DNA from: Mailhella massiliensis
GTDB taxonomy: Bacteria > Desulfobacterota > Desulfovibrionia > Desulfovibrionales > Desulfovibrionaceae
Length of the DNA stretch: 6,356 nucleotides
Assembly (NCBI RefSeq): GCF_020741395.1
Contig: NZ_DYZA01000193.1
Span: 1 to 6,356 of the forward strand
Direction: 5' to 3'
Shown: positions 1 through 4,777 of the stretch, one piece after another
How the letters are laid out: each line of letters starts with the position of its first letter
Position numbering within the stretch: the first letter of the stretch is position 1
The notes under the pieces: model-generated
Database searches by the model: none
What the model saw: only the letters and a program-made list of their open reading frames with translations
What the model was told of the DNA's origin: nothing
Made by a program: the position numbers and the translations under genes

Positions 1-10
1 CCCCCCCCCC
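1..10. repeat. Homopolymeric C tract (at least 10) at the window edge
   Basis: The window opens with ten consecutive C residues followed by TTGAAG. The true length is unknown because the tract touches the edge. On the minus strand it is a G run that the hydrophobic open frame 1-194 runs into, so slippage there would change that frame. Homopolymer tracts of this length can be phase-variable, and they are also common assembly or sequencing error points. The sequence alone does not separate the two. Confidence 0.6.
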
Positions 11-194
11 TTGAAGTCCTTGATAAGCCGGCCACGATCCGCCAAAGGCACGGCCATGAGCCGAGAGCGCCCATGAGCAGGGCGAAGCAGACAAGCGCGG
101 TGAGCACGACAGAAAACATGTCCATGCCGAAGCCTACTCCCTTTTTCTTGTGCTCGTAAACAAAAAACTGTGCCGCAGCTTTTTCCCGTGCCAT
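1..194 (-). CDS. Possible small membrane protein, N-terminal part (cut by window edge)
   Basis: I do not recognise this protein. The minus strand is open from an ATG at 194-192 down to the edge (64 codons). A basic stretch around E-H-K-K-K leads into one hydrophobic helix of about 20 residues (FSVVLTALVCFALLMGALG), then W-P and an R-containing tail ending in the G tract. Third codon positions are mostly G or C, as in genuine genes of this window. A second start, the ATG at 126-124 (M-D-M-F-S...), places the helix at the extreme N-terminus; a GGGAG lies upstream of it but at about 11 bases. The 194 start has only GGA at 6 bases. The frame is divergent from the tail gene at 220 with just 25 bases between starts, leaving no room for a promoter if the longer start is used. 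It may be a real small inner-membrane protein, or an open shadow frame in GC-rich DNA. Confidence 0.33.
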   Translation of the reverse strand, partial: MAREKAAAQFFVYEHKKKGVGFGMDMFSVVLTALVCFALLMGALGSWPCLWRIVAGLSRTSRGG

Positions 195-219
195 GCTTTT
201 TCCAAAAAGGAGTTTTTCC

Positions 220-525
220 ATGGCCGTATCGAACTACAGCACAGTACCGGATCAGAACACGCAGATATCCGGCATCAACATAGCCGAGGGCTGCGCGCCT
301 TCGGGCATCAACAACGCTATCCGCCAGCTCATGGCAGATGTGAAAAGCTATGCCAACACCGTGGACTCACGGGCAACTCTTCCTTCGCAGAGCGGGCAGT
401 CGGGCAAGTTCCTCACCACCAACGGCACGACGGCGAGCTGGGGCACGGTGAAGGGCCACACGGTCTCCACGGCCTCGCCTTCCGGCGGCTCGAACGGGGA
501 CGTGTGGATTCAGTACATTGCGTAG
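220..525 (+). CDS. Small phage tail-fibre-like protein
   Basis: This 101-aa protein looks like a short phage tail-fibre or tail-fibre-tip protein. Residues 1-45 carry the pattern N-Y-S-x-V-P-x-Q-N-T-x-I-x-G-I-x-I-A-E-G, then N-N-A-I-R-Q-L-M-A-D at 31-40, which I recall from N-termini of prophage tail-fibre proteins. A linker (LPSQSGQSGKFLTTNGTTASW, about 54-74) is typical of fibre repeats. The end (S-P-S-G-G-S-N-G-D-V-W-I-Q-Y) matches a common fibre C-terminus. There is no signal peptide or membrane segment. I chose ATG 220 because AAGGAG at 207-212 sits 7 bases upstream; the in-frame ATG at 193 has no such site. At 101 aa it is short for a fibre, so it may be a minimal fibre, a head-to-tail fusion left by deletion of a central part, or an adaptor. 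The next gene starts 634 bases downstream. The tail-protein class is fairly sure; the exact role is inferred. Confidence 0.85.
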   Translation: MAVSNYSTVPDQNTQISGINIAEGCAPSGINNAIRQLMADVKSYANTVDSRATLPSQSGQSGKFLTTNGTTASWGTVKGHTVSTASPSGGSNGDVWIQYIA

Positions 526-574
526 CGCCTGCGGCCCGATGCCGGGGCAGGGAGGCGCAGGGGAGGGGGGCCCG

Positions 575-591
575 TCGCGCGGCCCCCGGGC
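575..591 (+). repeat. Direct repeat copy 1 (17 bp)
   Basis: TCGCGCGGCCCCCGGGC occurs here and again exactly at 1014-1030. It is followed by GGGCGCTTTCCCCC (588-601), a one-base variant of a block that occurs at 846 and 1000. Both copies lie inside the gene-free stretch between two tail genes. Confidence 0.7.
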
Positions 592-845
592 GCTTTCCCC
601 CGTCGCCGGGCCTTCCGGGGCGAGCCTTCCCCCGCGGGGCTTGGTTTTCCCCGCTTCGCAAGTCCTTTGCGGGGCTTGGCGGGGGAAAAGCATGAACCCC
701 TTGTTCCCCCGCGCGGGCCTTGCCTTCCTGCGGGGGCGGTGAAGAGCCCCGGCATGTGCCGCCCGCGTTTCCGCGCCCTGTTCGGGAAGGGCCTTTCCCA
801 GATCCGCCTTCTCTTTGCGGGACTTGGGCAGGGAGGCAGGAGCTC

Positions 846-866
846 GGGCGCTTCCCCCATGCGCGG
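846..866 (+). repeat. Short repeat block, related to 1000-1021
   Basis: GGGCGCTTCCCCCAT at 846-860 recurs exactly at 1000-1014. Extending it, 846-866 matches 1000-1021 apart from one missing base (CAT-GCGCGG against CATCGCGCGG). It is a member of the TTCCCCC-CGCGG family that fills this gap. Confidence 0.65.
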
Positions 867-999
867 GATCCGGGAGGGCGCGTTTCCCTGCCGGGCCTGC
901 GCCGCAGCGTATGCCGGACGTTCCCCGCGCCGGGGCATGGTTGCCGGAAAAGACCCCCTGCGGGGAGTTTGCCGCAACCGGGCGGGGCAGGGCGTTTCC

Positions 1000-1030
1000 G
1001 GGCGCTTCCCCCATCGCGCGGCCCCCGGGC
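1000..1030 (+). repeat. Composite repeat copy (joins both repeat motifs)
   Basis: This segment joins the 15-bp block seen at 846-860 (here 1000-1014) to the 17-bp block seen at 575-591 (here 1014-1030), sharing one base. The first-copy region has the two motif types in the opposite order (575-591 then 588-601). That suggests a shuffled repeat family rather than one simple duplication. Confidence 0.65.
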
Positions 1031-1159
1031 CTTCCCCCGCCTTGCGCTCTTTCGCGCCTTCATCGCCCGGCGTGATCCTGCGCGGGCATGTTTTGCCGCG
1101 AAGCCGCCCGTCCTCCGGGCGCGTTGCGGCGCGTATCGTCAACTTTTCAAGGAGCAGAC

Positions 1160-2119
1160 ATGGCAGAATATCTTCTCACCTGGGACGGCGCGGAAGGGCG
1201 CGTCATATCCGGGGGCTATCGCCTCAGCACTTCCGCCCGCTTTTCCCTGCCTTTTTCCTATGCGGCTCTGTACTACGAGCCGGAGGCGGGCAACGCCTTT
1301 CTGGTGGAGGAAGACGGCGCGCGGCGCAACCTTTCCTCTTCGGAGGTCGCGGCGGTGCGCGCTCTTTGCGACACCTTCTGGCAGGAGCACGATTTTCCCG
1401 TGCATGCCTACGACGCGGAATCGGGCCTGTATGCGGGGAGCATGGCAAAGAGCGCGGCCGAGGCGGCGGGGCTTTCCTTCCGTGTGAACGAGGCCCCCGA
1501 TCACCCGGCGAGCAAGTGGACGGGCGAAGCCTGGGAGCGCCTTGCCCTGGCCGTGCTCGACGACGGCACGGTGCGCGAATGGCCGGAAAACGTCTGTGCT
1601 CAGTGCGTGTTGGGCTTCACGGAAGCGGAAAAGGCGGCGCAGGTTCCCGACAGGCCGAGCATGTACCACATCTGGGATATCGCCTCCGGCGCGTGGAAGG
1701 ATCCGCGTTCCTTGGAGAAGGCGAAAATGGACGCCGCCTCCTCCCTGCGCGTGGATTTCGAGCTTCTGCGCCACGCCATGAGCGCAGACAGGTACTTCAC
1801 GCCGAGCTACGAAACGGAAACCTGGACATGGCAGGTCATGGAGGCGCGCGCGTACCTGGCGGACGGGAGCACGGCCACGCCCTATGTGGACGCCTTCCTT
1901 GCCGCGCGCACGGACGAGGGCAAGCCGGACAAGAAAACGCTCTGCGAGGACATTCTCGCGAACCACGCCTCCTTCCTTGCGGCCATGGCCGGGGTGAACG
2001 GCGCACAGTGGGGCTATCTCTCCCGCGTGAAGGCCGCCGCCACGAAGGAAGAGTGCCTTGCCGCGCAGAACGGGGCGCATGAGTACTGCATAGCCGCGCG
2101 CCGCGCGCGGGAGGTGTAG
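1160..2119 (+). CDS. Phage tail-associated protein (tail-fibre assembly/DUF4376-like C-terminus)
   Basis: This 319-aa protein has no signal peptide, membrane helix or catalytic motif that I can see. The N-terminal half (about 1-110) begins M-A-E-Y-L-L-T-W-D-G and contains short beta-like aromatic segments. A middle part (about 118-180) has paired tryptophan motifs (W-T-G-E-A-W-E, Y-H-I-W-D... A-W-K-D-P) of the kind found in tail-fibre accessory proteins. The C-terminal part (about 185-310) is predicted helical, with W-x-x-x-x-x-E-A-R-A-Y-L-A-D-G-S-T-A-T-P-Y-V-D and later K-x-x-L-C-E-D-I-L-A-N. It resembles the C-terminal domain I recall as DUF4376 or tail-fibre assembly proteins. I chose ATG 1160 because AAGGAG at 1149-1154 lies 5 bases upstream; an upstream in-frame ATG at 1088 has no such site. 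The adhesin gene begins one base after the stop, so the pair is probably co-translated and this protein may help fold or attach that adhesin. The phage-tail assignment is moderate and the chaperone role is inference. Confidence 0.75.
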   Translation: MAEYLLTWDGAEGRVISGGYRLSTSARFSLPFSYAALYYEPEAGNAFLVEEDGARRNLSSSEVAAVRALCDTFWQEHDFPVHAYDAESGLYAGSMAKSAAEAAGLSFRVNEAPDHPASKWTGEAWERLALAVLDDGTVREWPENVCAQCVLGFTEAEKAAQVPDRPSMYHIWDIASGAWKDPRSLEKAKMDAASSLRVDFELLRHAMSADRYFTPSYETETWTWQVMEARAYLADGSTATPYVDAFLAARTDEGKPDKKTLCEDILANHASFLAAMAGVNGAQWGYLSRVKAAATKEECLAAQNGAHEYCIAARRAREV

Positions 2120-2120
2120 C

Positions 2121-3140
2121 ATGCCGGTTTTCGTCAGGGTAAGCGGGGCGTGGAAGAAGCAGAATTATACCTATGTGAAAGTATCGGGCGCGTGGAAGAC
2201 GGCCCTCAACACCTGGGTGCGCGTGTCGGGCGTATGGAAAAAGGCCTATACCTACGGCTATTCCTATTCCGGCTGGAGCGCCTGCTCCAAGAATTGCGGC
2301 GGAGGCACGCAGACGCGCACGGCGACCTGCAAGCGCTCCGACGGGCTGACGGTGGCCGATTCCTTCTGTACGGCCTACGGGGTGAGCAAGGGCGCGCTTT
2401 CGCAGTCCTGCAATACCCATAGCTGCTATGCCGGGGGCGACTATACCTCCAACAGCACCTTCACCGCTCCCCACAACGGCACCTACCGCTTCACGGTATA
2501 CGGAGGCGGCGGGGGAGGCGCAGGCGGCGCAGGCGGCAGGCGCATCCAGAAAAAAAACCAGACTGATATTATACTGGGCTATACCTCAGGGGCAGGCGGA
2601 GGCGGCGGGGGAGGCGGGTACTTCACCGTCAAAGACCAGTACCTATCCGCCGGACAGGCTGTATACTTTTCCATAGGCGGAGGTGGCGGAGGAGGGGTAA
2701 GAGGATATGGAACTGTGCCTTACATGGGGCATAATCTGCAGTCGCCGACGGCAGGCGGAAGAGGCGGATCCACAGTCATAAGCGGAGCGGCCTCGGCTTC
2801 TGCCGACGGAGGTTACGGCGGCGGCGTGGGCACTCTGCCCGAGGATAAGGCAACTTCCACAGCTGATATCGCTACCCCCCAGGGCGGCGCAGGCGGCGCA
2901 GGCTCTGTGAACGGCGGACAAGGTGAAAACGGCGCCTTGTATGGAACACATACTACAGGTGTCTACGGAGGCGCAGGCGGCGGTGGAGGACAGGGCGGCC
3001 GCTGGGGCGGCGCGGGAGGACGCGGCAACGGCTGGGCTTTGCCGGGAGGTTCCTGGAATGCTTCCGATAACCTCGCCTATGCAAGTACCGACGGCTCCGC
3101 AGGTTCCTCAGGTATGGTGAGGGTTGCGTATATCGGGTAG
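2121..3140 (+). CDS. Phage-type adhesin with thrombospondin type 1 repeat and glycine-rich C-terminus
   Basis: This 339-aa protein looks like a receptor-binding tail tip built from three parts. Residues 5-41 hold three 14-residue repeats (VRVSGAWKK, VKVSGAWKT, VRVSGVWKK at 5, 19 and 33), a module common in phage tail proteins and possibly an attachment point. Residues 51-102 form a thrombospondin type 1 repeat: W52-S-x-C55, C59-G-G-G-T-Q-T-R66, C70, C83, C97 and C102. These are the six cysteines expected to pair 1-5, 2-6 and 3-4 in that family. Residues 103-339 begin like a jelly-roll edge (STFTAPHNGTYRFTVYG), continue with many poly-glycine runs and end S-S-G-M-V-R-V-A-Y-I-G, as in glycine-rich phage adhesins such as the T-even gp38 type. 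There is no signal peptide. The start is fixed by GGGAGG at 2109-2114, 6 bases upstream and overlapping the previous stop. A strong terminator follows, so it is the last gene of its unit. The domain reading is firm; a role in binding host receptors is inference. Confidence 0.85.
   Translation: MPVFVRVSGAWKKQNYTYVKVSGAWKTALNTWVRVSGVWKKAYTYGYSYSGWSACSKNCGGGTQTRTATCKRSDGLTVADSFCTAYGVSKGALSQSCNTHSCYAGGDYTSNSTFTAPHNGTYRFTVYGGGGGGAGGAGGRRIQKKNQTDIILGYTSGAGGGGGGGGYFTVKDQYLSAGQAVYFSIGGGGGGGVRGYGTVPYMGHNLQSPTAGGRGGSTVISGAASASADGGYGGGVGTLPEDKATSTADIATPQGGAGGAGSVNGGQGENGALYGTHTTGVYGGAGGGGGQGGRWGGAGGRGNGWALPGGSWNASDNLAYASTDGSAGSSGMVRVAYIG
2133..2243 (+). repeat. Three in-frame 14-codon repeats (V-x-V-S-G-x-W-K)
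   Basis: Codons 5-13, 19-27 and 33-41 of the adhesin encode near-identical nonapeptides at an exact 42-base period. Their nucleotide sequences differ at many synonymous positions (for example GTAAGCGGGGCGTGG, GTATCGGGCGCGTGG, GTGTCGGGCGTATGG). They are therefore not a recent slippage product, and the peptide appears to have been conserved. Confidence 0.85.
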
Positions 3141-3147
3141 CGCAGGG

Positions 3148-3180
3148 AAGGGCCTTTTCCTTCGGGAAAGGGCCTTTTTT
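3148..3180 (+). terminator. Strong intrinsic terminator closing the tail cassette
   Basis: Eight bases after the adhesin stop, GGCCTTTTCC (3151-3160) pairs with GGAAAGGGCC (3165-3174) with one G-T wobble. The loop is TTCG, giving the very stable C(UUCG)G tetraloop, and six T follow (3175-3180). AAG at 3148-3150 can extend the stem into the T run. This is a canonical Rho-independent terminator and separates the tail genes from the sugar operon transcriptionally. Confidence 0.94.
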
Positions 3181-3368
3181 CATGCCCTGAGGGCGGCCCT
3201 CCATGAGCCGGAAACGGGGCGAAGGCACAAAAAAGGCGCGGGAAAGAAGGGCGGAGGAAGAAAATCATGGCTTCCGCCGTCAGTATCCTATAGAGGAAGT
3301 GTCCGCCTCCGGGCAGGGGCGCGGATGCCGGGGAGCGGGAAGGGGAAAAAACAGGAGCGCAGGGAGAA

Positions 3369-3410
3369 ATCATAAGATTATCATTGGATATCATAAGAAA
3401 AAAAATAACA
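3369..3410. promoter_or_regulatory. AT-rich island with phased ATCAT repeats, possible operator/promoter
   Basis: In otherwise GC-rich DNA, ATCAT occurs at 3369, 3380 and 3390, that is at 11- and 10-base steps, about one helical turn each. The longer ATCATAAGA is repeated at 3369-3377 and 3390-3398, 21 bases apart. A run of A follows (3398-3405). Phased AT-rich half-sites of this type suit a DNA-bending protein or a repressor or activator binding one helix face. A possible TTGGAT (3384-3389) has only a weak partner, TAACAC, 16-17 bases on, so a promoter is not shown. The nearest downstream gene is about 590 bases away. Confidence 0.35.
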
Positions 3411-3768
3411 CTCTTCTCCCGGAGAAGGGGCGGCGCAACAAAGGGAAAGCCCCCGGCTTTTGCGGAACATGAAAAGAGCATCCTGTCGGCATGGCGCCGT
3501 GAGGAGCGCTCCCGGAAAAGGATGTTCCGGGCGGAAAAGCGTTCCGCACGCCCGGGCCGGCGCCCGGCGCGGCCGTGGATATACGCCGCGCATCCCCCGC
3601 CTGCGGGCGGCATGCAGCCGTTGAACTTTCGGCGGGGAACCGCCTCCGGCTCATGATCCCGCGCGGCTTTGCCCAAGGCTTTTCCGTGCCGGGCGGAGAG
3701 GCGGCCTTCGCCTGCAAGTGCGGCAAGCGCTGCTGCAAAGAGCCTGAGGGAGGCATACGCTCCGACGA

Positions 3769-3785
3769 GCCGGCCGCAGGCCGGC
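3769..3785. repeat. Perfect GC inverted repeat
   Basis: GCCGGCC (3769-3775) and GGCCGGC (3779-3785) are perfect reverse complements around a 3-base GCA loop. No T tract follows, so it is not a standard intrinsic terminator. It may form a hairpin in a leader RNA of the sugar operon if transcription starts upstream. Confidence 0.55.
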
Positions 3786-3909
3786 GCATCGACAAGGCAA
3801 GGGCCCTTACCGCAGCAAAGGGCAAAGCCTGCCCGTATGTTTCGGGGTTCGAATCATGCTTCCGGCGGCGGGGTGCGGAAGCCGGGAGGAAAACGTGCCG
3901 CAGGGCCGG

Positions 3910-3933
3910 GGAACAGGTTCCGGAATCCGGAAC
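3910..3933. promoter_or_regulatory. Overlapping dyads upstream of rfbF, possible operator
   Basis: GTTCCGGA (3917-3924) and TCCGGAAC (3926-3933) are perfect reverse complements around a single A, making a 17-bp palindrome. A further GGAAC at 3910-3914 forms a second dyad with GTTCC at 3917-3921. The array is therefore three alternating half-sites, GGAAC, GTTCC and GGAAC. It lies 62 bases before the rfbF ATG, a sensible place for a dimeric regulator to act on the sugar operon. I cannot name the regulator, and GC-rich DNA yields chance palindromes, although 8-bp perfect arms are less usual. Confidence 0.4.
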
Positions 3934-3995
3934 AAGGGCCGCGGGGCGTTGTGAAAGCGCGGAGAGGAGGAGCCGTGGAGAAGAAGGAACATTCC

Positions 3996-4775
3996 ATGAA
4001 AGTGCTGATTCTGGCCGGAGGTCTGGGAACGCGCCTCGGAGAAGAGACCTCCATACGCCCGAAACCCATGGTGGAGATAGGGGGCAGGCCCATTCTCTGG
4101 CATATCATGAAGATATACTCGCATTACGGTTTTCATGATTTCATCGTGCTGTGCGGCTACAGGCATGAGTATATCAAGGAATATTTCATGAACTATTTCA
4201 TGGATAATTCCGACGTCACCTTCGACCTCGCGAGCAATGCGGTGAAGGTGCATGAAAAGCGCGTGGAGCCGTGGAAGGTCACGCTTGTGGACACGGGGCG
4301 CGACACTATGACGGGCGGCCGCCTCCGCAGGGTACGCGGCTATGTGGGGGAGGAGACGTTCATGCTCACCTACGGCGACGGCGTGGCCGACATTGATATT
4401 CCCGCGCTCATCGCCCATCACCGGCGATGCGGCAGGCTGGCCACGCTGACGGCGGTACAGCCGGAAGGCCGTTTCGGCGCGCTGTCCATAGAGGACGATG
4501 CGCAAGTGTCGTCCTTTCAGGAGAAGCCCCGGCAGGGAGGCGGCTGGATCAACGGAGGCTTCTTTGTCCTGGAGCCGGAGGTTTTCGACTATATCCCGCC
4601 CGGCGACGATGCGGTATGGGAGCAGGCCCCCCTGCGCGCGCTCGCCCGCGACGGCCAGCTCTGCGCCTATCGCCACGAGGGCTTCTGGCGTCCCATGGAC
4701 ATGCTCAAGGACAAGAAGGACCTGAACGCCCTGTGGGACAGCGGGCAAGCCCCCTGGAAAATCTGGAGGGACTGA
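3996..4775 (+). CDS. rfbF: Glucose-1-phosphate cytidylyltransferase
   Basis: This cytoplasmic enzyme joins CTP and alpha-D-glucose-1-phosphate to give CDP-glucose and pyrophosphate, the first step toward CDP-linked 3,6-dideoxyhexoses of O-antigen. The 259 aa match the usual length (about 257). The nucleotide-binding signature L-A-G-G-L-G-T-R-L is at 6-14 and R-P-K-P-M at 21-25. The metal-site motif Y-G-D-G is at 126-129, G-R-F-G-A-L at 159-164, E-K-P at 176-178, N-G-G-F-F at 186-190 and W-E-Q at 208-210. Long stretches match the family almost residue for residue. I chose ATG 3996 because M-K-V-L-I-L-A-G-G is the family's normal beginning and GAAGGAA lies 6 bases upstream. An in-frame GTG at 3975, behind AGGAGG at 3965-3970, would add seven residues and cannot be excluded. 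It is the first gene of the operon, and rfbG follows after two bases. Confidence 0.96.
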   Translation: MKVLILAGGLGTRLGEETSIRPKPMVEIGGRPILWHIMKIYSHYGFHDFIVLCGYRHEYIKEYFMNYFMDNSDVTFDLASNAVKVHEKRVEPWKVTLVDTGRDTMTGGRLRRVRGYVGEETFMLTYGDGVADIDIPALIAHHRRCGRLATLTAVQPEGRFGALSIEDDAQVSSFQEKPRQGGGWINGGFFVLEPEVFDYIPPGDDAVWEQAPLRALARDGQLCAYRHEGFWRPMDMLKDKKDLNALWDSGQAPWKIWRD

Positions 4776-4777
4776 AC

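Larger units (their letters stand above)
526..1159. other. Long GC-rich gap between tail genes, no convincing gene
   Basis: These 634 bases separate two tail genes and hold no frame I can defend. Several frames are open on both strands, but none has a good ribosome binding site and their translations are low-complexity, rich in R, G, P and A, as expected of stop-poor GC-rich DNA. The stretch is full of blocks of the form TTCCCCC next to CGCGG or GCGGGG (near 596, 627, 647, 703, 852, 923, 1006, 1032). It also has short direct repeats and hairpin-forming pairs, for example TTTTCCCCGC at 645-654 against GCGGGGGAAAA at 679-689. There is no T tract marking a terminator after the gene ending at 525. 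It could be a decayed gene, a structured RNA or a recombination spacer. Confidence 0.6.
3181..3995. other. Gene-poor gap between tail cassette and sugar operon
   Basis: These 815 bases hold no convincing gene on either strand. Open frames exist, but they lack ribosome binding sites and translate to low-complexity R/G/A/P-rich peptides. The first part (3181-3360) is purine-rich, an AT-rich island follows at 3369-3410, and the rest is very GC-rich with hairpins. I saw no integrase, transposase or intact tRNA that would mark a prophage end. The region presumably contains the promoter of the sugar operon, but I could not find a clear -35/-10 pair. Confidence 0.6.

Noticed and set aside
367..1142. 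Three long overlapping minus-strand frames (367-1014, 413-1063, 510-1142)
   Set aside because: All three reading frames of one strand are open here, which is a composition effect. None has a start signal, and the products are low-complexity basic peptides.
526..1159. CRISPR array suggested by repeated short blocks
   Set aside because: The blocks are irregularly spaced, vary in order and length, and do not flank uniform spacers; no cas gene is present.
667..2082. A 471-codon open frame on the plus strand overlapping the tail gene at 1160-2119
   Set aside because: It has no ribosome binding site, its translation is R/G/A/P-rich with no recognisable motif, and it is out of frame with a gene that has a good start and tail-protein features. 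It reflects the shortage of stops in GC-rich DNA.
2121..3137. Possible variable region of a diversity-generating retroelement in the adhesin
   Set aside because: No reverse transcriptase and no adenine-rich template repeat of the gene end are visible in the window. The glycine repeats explain the internal similarity.
3203..3472. Possible small basic protein encoded in the gap after the terminator
   Set aside because: The frame has no convincing ribosome binding site, its composition is K/R/G low-complexity, and it crosses the AT-rich island without any recognisable domain.
3843..3859. GGTTCGAATC resembling the T-loop of a tRNA, a possible prophage attachment remnant
   Set aside because: The five bases on either side of TTCGAAT do not pair (CGGGG against CATGC), and no acceptor, D or anticodon arm can be drawn upstream. 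It is taken as chance.
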